This document shows, piece by piece, positions 47,329 to 59,531 of a stretch of 64,000 bases of DNA. Position 1 is the first letter of the stretch. Each line of letters opens with the position of its first letter. The stretch lies in contig JAYKAV010000467.1 of the NCBI GenBank assembly GCA_035582835.1, positions 104,149 to 168,148 of the forward strand, written 5' to 3'. This DNA comes from Phoebastria nigripes (lineage: Eukaryota; Chordata; Aves; Procellariiformes; Diomedeidae). Both the position numbers and the translations under genes were made by a program. Under the pieces are notes generated by a model that saw only the letters and a list, made by a program, of their open reading frames with translations, ran no database searches and had not been told where the DNA came from.

Positions 47329-49073
47329 ACTTGCTTTTCAACATTTCTTTAGGCAATAGTGTCTTCTTGGAATATTGCAGCAGCCAGAGTTCACATCTCT
47401 AAGGCTAGGTTTATTTATACTCCTACCTGGAAAGAAGAAAACCTGTGATAGCTTCCACAGTACATATTTCACTTCACTGAGAACGAAATTTTAAAATTGA
47501 CTTGCCTTTGAAACTGAAGCTAGCAGAGGTGGTAGAACAAGGATTGTGTTGGAAGACAGAAGGGAGAAGTGAATCAGCCAGCACTGTTAGCACAATGTTT
47601 ACAAGGTTAGCAGTGACTCGAAATGAAGAAAATCACCCTGAGTGTTAACTAAATTTAGGTATTAATCAGGGATGTGTCTTGCTGGTAAGAGTATAGTAGA
47701 TCAAAGTAGGTTGTAATAAATATTAGATTTTTCTGAATGCTTAGGACAAATATTTTCCAGCACTTCACCTCACTCTTTCAAACATGATCATGTTAAAATC
47801 AATATAGAATATTTGGAGAATGAGAGAAGTGGAATAATTTTCTTACAGTTGTACATAGATACCTATTTAGGACTTTTCAGGATTGAAAAAGAAAAGGAAA
47901 TGATTAAAAAAAAAGGGGGAGGAATGATTGAAAGTTGTGGGCATTTGAAGAATCCATAACTGGTAATTTATTCCATTACACTGTTGGCAGTGTATATAAA
48001 GAAAAAGAAAAAAAAAAACAGTCTGGATGTAATGGTATCTCTGTGCAGCCATTATAAGGATGGAGACTGCAAGTATCATTAGCAATTTGCTACCAGACAT
48101 GTGGTGAGCAAATTAAGCCTTAGCTCATCCTCATAATCTTCAGTTTGCTGTCATTCAATGGCTACTGCAATTTGGGGTTGCCGGTGGAATATAAAGTTGN
48201 TTCAATCTATCGATTTTCTGTTTAAATAATATGGTCTTGATGCACCTCTATGGAAGCTTATAAGTTGACTGGCCAATGTTTGTTAAAAATATAAGAAATC
48301 AAGATAAAAAACTGTACTGTACTTTTTAATGTCCTGTTTGTGTGGCTGAATCCAGCCAGGCAGATGACCAGGGGAAAAACTGTTTACTCCTACTAGAGAA
48401 AGTGAAACTAATAGGTTTTGTTCAGTACACAGAGCATTTTATGTTAAGAGTGTCAGATGTCTGTGGTATAATCAGCTGTTCTCCCCCATGCAATACCTCC
48501 ACAAGAACAAAACACTCAAGCTCGAAGTCCCCTGAAAGGTGAAGTTTATATGAGGTTATTTCATATTTGATTAGGACGCAGATTTTTTTTTTCAATCTTA
48601 AGGAGACCAAAGCTCTGTTTTTATAAGAATATGCTTTTTTAAAGCTGTCTGGTTTTAGCCAAGATAACCCTAGATAAGACTATAATTATTGCAGGGGAAA
48701 CAACACTGTGCTCTGGAGGTTCATCTGACTGATAGATGTGGCTAGAAACGAGACTATAGCACCCTGGGAACTGTAAGGCACAGCAGAAATCTGTAACAAG
48801 GCACTCACACATGCTGGAGTGTCTAATTATTCTGTCCAAATGCAGCTAAAGGATTTGATTAGTATATAGGAGGCAGCATAGCAGTGGAATCTACCTGATG
48901 ACTATTGATTTTTAATAAGCCCAGAATAATGAATTGTCTTCAGGAAAATATTATCATAAATTTATTTCCTGTGAAGAATTAAGGAATTAAGACAGCGTGA
49001 CCCTGGGGCTTTCATTTTAACTTGTTTTAACTCCCTCAAGCCAGATTCCCTTCTGACTCTTGCTATTTATGGC
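47329..49073. other. Unassigned A+T-rich sequence
   Basis: Contains A-rich tracts at 47.91-47.92 and 48.00-48.02 kb and an ambiguous base at 48200. ORFs of 60-77 codons are on both strands without family resemblance. The section 48.89-48.98 kb is A+T-rich and unique-looking. Confidence 0.65.
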
Positions 49074-49080
49074 TTTTTTT

Positions 49081-49125
<45 letters not shown>
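49074..49125. repeat. 52-base T tract
   Basis: T8, one C, then T43. On the minus strand this is a 52-base A tract. It may be a simple repeat or the tail of a minus-strand retroposed sequence; nothing recognisable lies where the body would be, to the right. Confidence 0.93.
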
Positions 49126-49128
<3 letters not shown>

Positions 49129-49895
49129 TTTCTTTGCTGTCATTATTAAAACTACTCAATATTTTCACAGATACTCCTCAATTAGCCTTTTTTATGGCAG
49201 TTGTGCCTGTGGAGCTTTTCCACTGTGGATGCAAAAGTGTACATTCATGTCTTGTGAAGAGTAAAGTGCTGATCTTTCTGGGGAAGTGTCTCCTCCCTTC
49301 CCAGGGAGTGAGAGTACAGTTTTGGTTTTGCATTGGTCCAGCCTCATCCCAAAGGTGTGTGGCTGCTGGAAGAAAGGAGGAGCTGGTATGCATTGACTCT
49401 TAATGCCCACAGCAGTGGGAACTGGTAGTCCCTTGGGACTGTTGCAGTTTGGGTGTCATGGGAAGCACTGGCTCCTTTGAAGGCAGTAAGAGTTTTGTCC
49501 CTGAAATCTGTTTTCTGGTGGAAACGCTGTCATGCTCTGCCAGAGGAGCTCGGGGAAGGCTCCAGCACTCCCTAGATCACCTCTCAACAGCAACATGACA
49601 AGGCTGTGTGAAGACACTTGCACTAAGATAAAAATAAAAATTAGGTACACAGTAGGAGTCTGAAATTTTTCAGGAACAAAATCCCTGGCCATTTGATTGT
49701 GAGAGCAATAGCCATACGGAAAAATCTTTGGGAAGGCGAAATGGCTTGAGATTGTTCAGGGTTTTCTGAAGGGGTGGGGAACATAAGTCTTCATTCAAAC
49801 ACCAAAAGAAAAAGAAAATAGATAATCTGGTTTCTAAGTTTGCAGAGGATAGAGCAAGAAGTAGGGGTACGCTGCACTGGGTTGGAGATGCCATT
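49126..49895. other. Unassigned sequence
   Basis: Overlapping ORFs of 71-89 codons at 49.13-49.41 kb lie on both strands. None is recognisable. No transposon end is visible before the CR1-like segment. Confidence 0.65.
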
Positions 49896-50128
49896 GGACA
49901 AAATATCTGGGGATGTGGTGGAGGTTTTTAGGAACTGGTTGGACAAGCATCTGCTGGGAGCATCATCACACCTCCCGGGAGCATCATCAGCATCCTGCCC
50001 TGGGCAAGCAGAAAGACGAGATGAACTCTTGCAATCCCTCCCAGCCAGAGAAATGAGATGACCTCTTCTGATCTCTCCCAACCAAAGAGATGAGATGACC
50101 TCTTGCAATCCCTCCCAGCCTGTCACTG
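49896..50128 (+). mobile_element. Degraded CR1 3' end carrying an internal triplication
   Basis: The order TCTGGGGATGTGGTGGAGG, TTTTTAGGAACTGGTTGGAC and AAGCATCTGCTGGGA, then GATGACCTCTT and CTCCCAACC blocks, matches the last part of a CR1: the end of ORF2 (a VVE, FKN, LDKHL-type reading) and the ATGACCTCT...CCTTCCA 3' UTR. No terminal ATTCTATG repeat is left. The conserved 3' block is present three times in tandem. It may extend upstream to about 49840, where similarity fades. Confidence 0.65.
50018..50128 (+). repeat. Three-copy 37-bp tandem repeat
   Basis: GAGATGA recurs at 50018, 50055 and 50092, exactly 37 bases apart. Each copy continues with (A/C)CTCTT(G/C), ATC and CTCCCA(G/A)CC. Copies 1 and 3 are closest to each other over ACTCTTGCAATCCCTCCCAG-like sequence. 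It multiplies the GATGACCTCT block of the CR1 3' UTR. The minus-strand ORF with repeated HLISLAGRD-type segments is simply this repeat in translation. Confidence 0.9.
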
Positions 50129-53100
50129 TATTGTCCTAGGATGGGTGGACACAGGATGGGAGGGAATGCTGCATGTTGTGGTGGTGGGGAGTGCAGGAGT
50201 GACTCAGAGTCAGCTCCTTCACCCTGCGGGGCTGGGTGTTCCATCACCCTGTGCAGGACCTCGCAGTCCCATCCTGCAGCTATAGGTCCCCTAGAGGCTT
50301 CCTTAAAGCCTGTGGGACCCCCTGGGCTCCCTGCTGTGGGGGAAAAGCGGCATGAGGTACATCCTTCATGTTGCTAGTGAGGAATGTGAGCTTTGAGACT
50401 GTAAGTGTGGAAATCCTGCAAATGCAGGATGTCCAGCAGCAGCAGGGAGGGAAGGAAGCTATAGAAGGAAGAAGTGACTTGTAGCTATTGTACCCCATTT
50501 GCTGCCATTTTGAGCACTTGAGTGGAACAGGACTGGTGAAAAGGCTGTGCTGGTGAATAGGCTCTCAACAGTGATGGGGTTGGGAAGATGCATGTGCTCT
50601 CTTTCTGCTCTGCAGAGACTTAGTCCAGCTCCTCCATGTCTCTGTATGGGGTTTTGTTTTTGTGGTCCTTATGAAGGTACAGGAAGGAATGTCCTTTAAA
50701 AATATTTATATTTTCAGGCAAGTAAACTGAAGTTATCTGTGTGCAAAAAAGATGGCTTGCCACTCCATGCGCTTGTTTTAAAATTTTGCCATTTGCTATT
50801 TTTTGGCATTCATAAACTGTTATGCCAAAGAGTGACTCCTCTGAGGAAACAACTTACAGCCACTCTCACAGTAGAAAACTGCACCTCTGAGCTATTCAGA
50901 GGCTGATATTTAGATAAACTTGTGGAATACAGGATCAATTTGTGAAATAATTCACTGAAATAATCCCCATGAAAGTCACTGACTACCAAGTAATTTTTCA
51001 TGGCCGTCTTGATGCACCTGTTTTAGTTTGTTAAGCACTTGTTAAACTGAAAATCATTTTTTTGGCTGATACTTATGACAGAAGGGAAGTCTGTGTAGTG
51101 TTACTCTGTCTGTGGCTGCTCTTTAGACCTACCCAGCTCCTGCTGACAGTAACAGCAGGGTGCCCTCTGCCTGTAAATGCAGAAAGTTTTAATTCTTGTA
51201 AGCTCCATTTTTTTCTATTCTCTTTTCTTCAGGGAATGGTCACAAAACAACCCAACTGAAAACATGAGGTAATAATTTCTCAGGAGGCTTCCTGTCAGCT
51301 TGGCCAGCCAGGTAGCTGTATGCCATCTCTGGCTTTTAGCATTGCTTCTCTTTTACTTACTTTCCTAGGCAGCAATTTGACATGATGTGACCTCTTAAAA
51401 GAGTCACAGCCTGTAAAAACTTATCCCTTGGGGAATAGAGTTTTACTTTCCCTCCTGCTCCTCCCAAGGGCTCCAGATGTGTGTGTGTGTGCCAGTGTGA
51501 AGTTGAATATTGACTAATATAAATTTTCTTGTTAAAGGATGGCATTATTCATAGTTGGCATGCTCACTTTTAATCAAGCAATACATAAGCAACAGCCAGA
51601 GGAAAATTTTGTTTATTTTCTTGTGGTGGATTGGTAAAAACACCAACTCTAGGTGGGAATAGGGGATTTTTGTGGTCTGCATACAGGAATACATGATCAT
51701 GCTCCTCTGGACTTGCTGAATTGCCATCAGGGTGTTACCAACAGCTACAGTCAATAGCAAAGTTCTCTCCTGACGGCAGTTCCCTGCTTGCTTCTGGAGA
51801 CAAGACAGTTTCTTAAGGCTGAGGTGCAGCACATGAGAACAAGAAGAGGTTGGGCCACTTGAGTCCTGTGGGGAAGATACTGCATTTCCAGACAGAGCCA
51901 GTTTAAATAGAATTTGCACAATATATACTAACTAACTGGCCTAGAAAGCTAAGTTATGAGAAAGGCCATTCGCCTCTGCCAGCCGGAGCAGCGGGAGGTG
52001 CCCAAGGAGTCTCTCCTTGGCACAGTGCTGCTGCCGCGCGATCCTCATGGCCCCCAGCTCGCGGTGGATGCCCAGGGATGTTCCTCTGCCTGTGACTCGG
52101 CACTCTGCTTCCAGTCACACCTCTGCCTGTCAGGACTGCCCCCTCGTGCTCTTGGATTCATTTCATTGCTTCCAGGCTTTCTTTACTTCCCCCTGTTTCT
52201 CTTGGCAGCACACAGATGCATGCAATTGTGTTTCAGCCCACTCTAAAAACCTTGTATTTGCAGCTGGTTCCCAGAAAGAGACCTAAATCTTTAGTTTGGT
52301 TTGAAGGCTTTTTTCCCTTAGTAGTCTTTTCTTGCTCAAGTCTCAAGCGGTTAGTGATTTGGGCAGTGGATTCCCTTGTTTAAACTACCCTGTTGCACAA
52401 AGGAGCTGTTTCTCCCTAAATGGATGGAGGAAGGGCAGCTCTCACAAGGTCTTTTGGTTCTCATGGGTGGAAGAGGGCTTGGAGGTAGTTACTTTCTATC
52501 ACAGTACAAGTATAATTAGATTCTCCAACTAGTCTTGAATGAAATGCTAGATTAATTCTTGCTGTTGTATTTTCTCTGCTGCATATTTATTTAATATTCC
52601 TTTTTAAATAAGTGAAGATGTTGCGTGAATAAAAGACCTGAGATTCTTTTTTCCATGAAGGAAAGGTCCTGAATATAGCTATGAAACGTGTCTTCTCTCA
52701 TAAATGTTGTTACTACTGCATATGGAGTTCAAGAACAGGGTATGTATGTTTGATGAGTGGTGATGACTTGGTTTAGATTTGGATAAAGTTTGCTGAATAT
52801 ACAAATATGTGAAATGGCAGCCAAGCCCTATGCCCAAATCTCGTGCAGTTTTTAAATTAAGTTTTTTGATGTTGTTTGATGCTGATTACATTTATTTTTT
52901 GGCCGTGACCATAAAGGTATGGGCTTTTTCCAGTGAAGTTTCTGCTCTTCTGTTAAAACTGCATTGATTACTGGTCTTCTCTAAGAGCTATCGCTTTTCT
53001 TGACCACTAAGTAGTAGACATTGGCTAGTTTCATTCAATCTATTATGAGTTCTGTGTTTGTACATGCATAAAAGATATTGCCAAATCACCACTATGATGG

Positions 53101-53977
53101 TCAAAAATGTAAAGATTAAAATCTTTGCTTCGGTTGTTGCAAGGCATTTTCCTACCTCTGGAAAACCATCACTGAATAGAGCTGTGTGTACCAGTGCTTT
53201 AGTGGGAACTTAAAAGCAGTCACTGGATCTTGCAGAACCATTGGCAAGGACACCTCACATGGAACGTGACTGTACAATTAAATGAGGATTATCCCTGAGA
53301 TTTACTGAGATTTTACTACTACTTTATTGGTTACCAGTAATTATAGTTTGCACTGTGTAGTTGCAGGATTTTTTTTAAAGACTTAAAATCTGTTTGCAAA
53401 TATGTTTTACTTGTCATGCTTTTAAGAGAGATCAAACAGGAGGTAGATGTTACCTCTGTTGCAGCCTTTTGAAGTTTCATAGGATAAACCTTGTTGAATA
53501 ACCTATAACAAAATTTACTGTAAACTAATTGGTGTCTCTCAGCTTGTTTCTAATAGAGTCTGTCTTGACAACAACATAGCAGTTTGTCTTTGTATTTCAA
53601 ATCCTTGCTGCTTCTCCATATTTGAAGTTTATATTGGATGTGAAAATTCACTAATTGGAACCGGGTAGTTTTCTTCATTGAAAGTACCTACCTGCCTCCA
53701 GTGGGGTAGGTAGCATTGCAGTCGGGCTGCTGGCACCTCACACAGGACCTGGGAGCATGTTGGGCTGCATTTGGGATCCCTGGTAGTTGGGATCAGGGCT
53801 GCAAATGTCCCGTGCTTGGTTTTCTTTCTGCAGCCAGAGAGCTGACTCCCAGATCTTCCTTTTCTTTTAGAGGAATCACTTTTGTTGCTGAGCTCTCAGG
53901 ACCTGCTGTCATAGGTACTGTTAGTGACTATTTCTGTTGCCTGTCATGATGGGACAGCATTTATCCTACAGGGAGTG
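50129..53977. other. Unassigned sequence, no gene recognised
   Basis: Includes a 14-base GT run at 51479-51492 and a small CpG-richer patch at 51.97-52.07 kb that holds a short hairpin. ORFs reach 124 codons (51.55-51.92 kb minus) without recognisable domains. The part 52.5-53.7 kb is A+T-rich and unique-looking. Confidence 0.65.
51998..52023. repeat. Short hairpin, 11-bp stem with one bulge
   Basis: GTGCCCAAGGAG, loop TCT, then CTCCTTGGCAC pair with one extra C in the left arm. It lies in the CpG-richer patch. Chance is the simplest explanation. Confidence 0.5.
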
Positions 53978-53996
53978 TTTTTTTTTTTTTTTTTTT
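53978..53996. repeat. Homopolymer of 19 T
   Basis: Nineteen consecutive T residues. No linked retroposed sequence recognised. Confidence 0.95.
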
Positions 53997-56298
53997 AAAT
54001 CTGAAAAAGCGGCTGTTACGCTCTCACACCCCCGGCAATGCTGCTCAAGGGCCCCTGGAGCGTCTGGTGTTGTGGCTGGGTGAGTGAGCCTCTCCGCTGC
54101 CAGCACCTCTCTGCTCCCAGTGCTTGGGATGGCCCTTTTGGTAGCGCTTCTCCTCTGCAAGTCTTGACAGATGGTCTGTGTGGCATTGCACTGAGGTTAT
54201 GGCTTTCCTGAATGTTGCTCAATTTAAAGCATGTTTTTAGGGTCTTTTTTCTGAGTGGGTGTCACCTTTAGGAGATGCTGCTGTGGGAGGTTTCCTCTGG
54301 TGCGTTATAGAGGGGTAGGGTAGCTCGGCTGTGCACGCAGAGACCACGGAAGAGATGCTCTTTCCTTCTATTTAGAGGCTGAAGTCTTTAATGGTGTGGG
54401 GTGATACAGTTAACAGGTGGTCTAAGCTCAAATCTTCGTAAGGTGAGGATCTTTTTGCCTANTGAAGATTTGCTGCAATAAGTTTTGCCTATCCTGTTTT
54501 GCAGCTGATGTGGCAGAATCCATAGTGCATTGAATAACATGGGTTGTGTCTCCTCACCTCTCTCCAGGTCCTGATCTGATGGTCTCAAGCCAGGGAAAAA
54601 TTACCACTAATAGGTATGAGTTTTTCCAGAGGCGGACAGTATGTTACTTAACAGTTTTGTGTCATTGGGTCTACATCTTTCTGTTTGAACAATTTAAAGG
54701 ATAGTAGGGTGGTTTCTGCGGTCTGAAGGGAGACTATCAGCCACCACCTTCAAGTGTGCCAAATACTGATTTCACTTTGCTTTTCACAGGTGATGTAGAT
54801 ATCCAAGGCTCTGAGAAGCTTAATTGGAAAGGAAGTTATTGGGCTGAGTTCTTGCTTAAGCAGTAGCCGAAAAGAAGAGACATCATGTGTAGAGATGCTT
54901 CCTCACCCTTTTGCGGTACGTGGGAAGAAGGAAAACAAGATATGTCTGTTAAACTGGTGATACTGAATATTTCTAGTTACTAGATCAGCAATATAAAATT
55001 TCTACATTATCAGCAGAACTTGCAGCAAATTTCTGTAATCGAGGGCCCATACATTATTGCCTATGGCTAGAGCAACATTTTAGAAAAAATAAAAAAAGTA
55101 ATAAAATAGGAGCAATGTACATATGAAATACGAAATCCTCGTGGTGCTGTTAGTAGGAACTGGGTGCAAAAGACATACAGCAAACGGAAGTAATTGCTGC
55201 AAATGTATAAAGCAACAATATCACTGTTCTGGTGGCCAGTATCTAAAATACATTGTTCTGGACCAGTTCTATCCTCTGCTTGCCAAAAGAAGGCATATTA
55301 GGGTTTCACACTTAGTGTGGTGCAGTTGTAAAAATGATTCAGGAATTCATCTGCAGGAGAAAAAGCAAACTGTGTGTTAAATGGCAGCTCTGCTTCAAAT
55401 GAATTTCTAGGCCAGGGTAAGTGTGAAGTGACATAAGATGTAATGTATTTCGGCAAGATACTTGTCCTTTACTAAACCAGGGTCTTTTTGCAATTGAAAT
55501 AAATTGTACATATAAAAACAAACAAGCCAGTTCTGATGCGGGTACGTGCTGAATACTTTCTGTCAGGTGCTCAGTGCGTTCCCCTTCATCATCTTGGAGC
55601 ATCTTCTAATGCCAGGCTCTAATGGGTGTCAAACCAGGATGAAATGTGACTTGAGAGAAAGAGTGCAAGCCAGGAAAGAGGTTCTTCAATAACTGCACCT
55701 TTCTTGGTGCCTGCTGAGCATGTAAAAAGCAAGCTTCCCTTCAAAAGTCTTAAGATAGGCATTTCCAGTCACAGCTTATTTCTGAAAAGCTTGGCCTAAA
55801 TACATTTACGTGCGTATATGCATATGCAGATACTTCTTATACACACACATGCATGCACATATATATATATATAAAAATGTATATTTATGTCACATGGCAT
55901 TTATTTCACAACAACCTCCAAATGCAACATTTTTCCCCCTTTCGCCAGTTTCCCTCTCCCATACCATTCCCCTGTCCCTGGCTACACAAACTACATCCTG
56001 TCTGGCATGTACTACCCCTTGGGATTTTCTGGACTGAAGCTCAGTCCTGGTCTGTATGCTCACTTCTTACCCTTTCAGATCTTCGCTGATGACTTGTGTC
56101 AGGTCTGTGACCTGTTCTTATTTCCTGAGCTGCTTACTCCTGGAAGAAAGGGATTTTGTGTACTCTGCCTGAGCAACTTTCGGCTGGTGAAGACAGTACA
56201 TCTGAAATGAGAGATTTGGGGTGTTGTGATGGTGAATGTGAATTGTGGTTGTCTTTGGGTTAAAATGATCCTACCTGGTGGATATGCCTCTTTCTTTT
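53997..56298. other. Unassigned sequence
   Basis: ORFs of 60-107 codons occur, including plus-strand frames at 55.81-56.21 kb that run through an AC/AT repeat. No family recognised. One N at 54462. Confidence 0.65.
55839..55873. repeat. AC/AT-rich microsatellite
   Basis: ACACACAC passes through GCATGCACAT into a run of AT dinucleotides. The repeat is imperfect and short. Confidence 0.88.
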
Positions 56299-56315
56299 AA
56301 AAAAAAAAAAAAAAA
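56299..56315. repeat. Homopolymer of 17 A
   Basis: Seventeen consecutive A residues in unique sequence. Confidence 0.95.
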
Positions 56316-59300
56316 TTATTCCAGTAGTCAGGGAGCCTCAGGAGCCGCAGCCTCGTGTTATTAATTCATACATGGAAGCAAAGGTGAAAACTTTTGCCCT
56401 CCCCTTCCTCCCTGTTGGACTCTGTTTCAGGCTTGTGGAGTGGCACCTACTGAGTGGACTTTGGTTGCCTTTGCTCCAGAGAAAGCCTGAGCAAAAGCAA
56501 TTAAATTTTGCTTGGTTTTGTCTTCAAACCCTGAACTGACCCTCGTTCACTTGACATTCCTTGCAATGCTTTGAGGACTCTTTAGACCTTCAAGCTTGTA
56601 ATGTAGTTGGCATGAGCTTGGGGCCCCATCTTCTGATGTGAGGAGTACTTTCATCCAAGTCCAGCAGAGCACTTGCGTACCTATCCTATTTTAAGATTAC
56701 AAATAGTTCCACTACAGTCGGTGGGACTATTGGCAGGCAAGAAGCCACAGGCACGCTGCAGGATTAAAGCCTTTGTGTGGTTTGGAGACTACCGTTTCCT
56801 GCAGCTTGATGAACTTTTTAAGTTTGGACTGAGTTTAGCAGGGTTTGGGGTTTTTTTGACTGTTTCTGTAATATGTCCTTGCAGCAGGAAAAAAAGGAGT
56901 TTCATCAGTTACAANGTATTAGTAGTGTAGTCAATACTGGTAGGAATATTTGCAAACTAATACTGGACAGTTATTATTCCAGAAGATGTTTGCATACTTA
57001 ATAGGTCGTGAAGAGGGAAAGAACACAAAAGAAACCCTCCTGAGCTTGCCTCTTCTAGTCTTGTAGTTGAAAGTCCTTCTGGCTGTTAATCGTCTTTATT
57101 TTAATCCAACGCGCACAAAGTATGAACAGAAGGCCACCCACCCAAGCTTGAGGCACAGCCATTCAATACAGGCTCTGTCAAAGAAGCAACTGCTGTAGCA
57201 CACAGTGGCAAGGCAAACAATTACCCTTTTTTGTTTATATATCATAAATGTGAGTTTAAAGGGCTAAACGAGTGATAATGATTCTGCTTGAACATCCACA
57301 CATTGGCACGAGCACTCTGAGGCAGGTCGGGGTGGAAAGGGAAAGAATTCGTTGCTTTTGAGGACAAAAGTGCTACAGATGAGCTAAACTGTCAGCTGCA
57401 GATTTTGTGCATTTTTATTTAAGGATTTTTGAAGAAAGGAACTTGAATTAAGATGGAAAATGAATGTGAAGGGCAATTATATACCATTAATTTGAGGGTA
57501 GTTTCCTTTTTCAATGGGCTCTGCAGGGTGTAGAATGTGTCTCATTGCTCTTTGTTTTGTTTTTCTTTTTGTTTAGAGGGACCTGTGCTTTTATATCTTT
57601 AAGGCAATTCTGAAGACTATGCCTCTAGTTTTGGGGCAGACTAAATATCTCAGTAAAACATGTAACATTGTGTACTCAGGAGCCACCTGAAGCCAGTTGG
57701 TAAACTCCACTTTTTAATTACAGACCATATANCATGTTCATTATGAAGATCATACTGAAGTTCTCAATTCTCCCTTCTCTTTCTGTTTAAAATATTAGAG
57801 GGCACTTGAATGAAACACTCTTGCCCATTTTCATTCATATTCCCATAAATTGAGTAGTAGTGATTTTAGCTATGAAGTAAGAGATTACAATCTGTATATG
57901 ATTACTTGTTATTTTGATAGTCAAGTCACTAAAATACAAAAGTATAATGAAGGATTTAAGAAACCTATAGCTCCTTTTATAAAAGTGAATAATGCGTGCA
58001 ATATTCTTGTCTTCTAGTTGGTGTATAAGAACTAGGAGTGGACAACAGCTGTTGTAGTGTGTATTCAGTGATAATACTAGTAGGTGAGACCCCATTTTGT
58101 GTATCAGCTAGAGTGAAATAATTTAAAACTGTATTGGAAACCAGTTTTTTCCTTGTCAGCAAAGCTGAGATTTTATGTGGAAATAGTTTGCCTTTGGAAA
58201 ACTTCACTGTGACAAGAACTTTGATCCTGCTTCATGGAAAAAAATAATCTCAGGAAAGCCTTGTAAGTTAGGAGCGTTAATTCCTTTTTATAGGCTGAGA
58301 CTACTAACTTTTATACTGAGCACTTCTTCACAAAAATTGTGCGGCGCTTCATGTTTCTAAGCCACCAGAGACTGTGAAAGGTCTCTGGAAAACTGTAATG
58401 ATTTAGGTGAAAAGTCTGTTTTGTCTCATCCAGCAGGAAGTATGCTTATCAATGTGGCTGTTAAACTGCAAATTTTCTAGGGAGCGCTCCATGTACAAGC
58501 TGATGATCTTGATCCATAAAAGTGGACTCTTAGACATGACTCATAAACCTGTCTGTGATTCTAACGTGCTCTTCAGTTTTGAATAAATGAGTTGTCCAAT
58601 GAGTTAAATAGGCCCCATCATGCTTTTATCTACATCCAATGTATGGTGTTAACCCTGTGATAGGTAATTACATTGAACACGGTGGACAACAGGTCAGTCC
58701 TACAGTAGCTGGTTCAGGAGTAAATGTTATAGAAGCAGATACTAATTACAAAGATTGTATTTATTGATATGAATATGTATCTTCCACTTCTTTACTTCTT
58801 TGGTTTTCTGGGAAAATTACCACAATGTTATCAAAAATAATTTCCCCCATGTGCATGTAGTGTGTTGATTAACAGGTTTAATGACTTTCAGTGTTTTTAT
58901 AGCCTTCTAAAGTCTTATCTGTCTTCCTGGCTTTTGTGCTTTTTCTAGTCATTTAGAAAATCCCGAAAGGAAGACAAAACAAAGTCTTTTGAGACACTGA
59001 AGTGAGACAGCTGATTAGTCCTAAGGAAGCTTCAAAGTAGATAAGCAGACTAGGTCAGATACGTAGTAAGGACAAAGATAAATAATTTAAAAGGATCATT
59101 CATTCAGGGGTACGAAGCATTTGACTGGAAGATTTATGAAACTTTTAAAAAAGCATGCTCAGAAACATTTGGATTAATAAATAACACGGCTGAAACGCCT
59201 GGATGTCTTCAGTTTATAGTTTGCTCTTGAAGAATGGAGAGTTCACTGAACTATGAAGTTCTGAAAAGAGTTTTTGTTTATCTTCTGCAATCCCTTTCCT

Positions 59301-59497
59301 TTCTGCATGTAGGATTTTGTTTTCTTTTTGAATAACCTAACCAATATTTTTGTTTTCAGATTAATGAGCTGCAAAGAATGAGACATGATGATGGTTTTTT
59401 CCACAGTGTGCATGTGCTTTTCAGCAGTTGATCTGTGCTTGTCCACGTCAGTAATATAGTGAATTTGTGGGGTGTTTTCCTCCTCAAACCACATCTC
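56316..59497. other. Unassigned sequence, possibly conserved non-coding in part
   Basis: No gene recognised. The part 57.06-57.52 kb is free of repeats and ORFs and has several TAAT-type A+T-rich motifs, a look seen in conserved enhancers, but conservation cannot be judged here. N bases at 56915 and 57732. A minus-strand 122-codon ORF begins at 59611 and ends at 59243; it is Lys-rich at its C-terminus and has no recognised domain. Confidence 0.55.
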
Positions 59498-59531
59498 CAG
59501 TTGTTCACCCACTGTGGTGGGCGAACAACTG
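59498..59531. repeat. Strong hairpin, 15-bp stem with 4-base loop
   Basis: CAGTTGTTCACCCAC, loop TGTG, then GTGGGCGAACAACTG. Fourteen of 15 positions are Watson-Crick pairs; the remaining one is G-T or C-A, depending on strand. The pairing does not extend outward, so it is shorter than a usual microRNA precursor. It lies inside the minus-strand ORF at 59243-59611. It could be a binding site, a remnant of a small inverted-repeat element, or chance. Confidence 0.8.

Noticed and set aside
49791..50126. Minus-strand ORF with repeated HLISLAGRD-type segments as a repeat protein
   Set aside because: The repetition is the translation of the 37-bp tandem repeat in a CR1 3' end.
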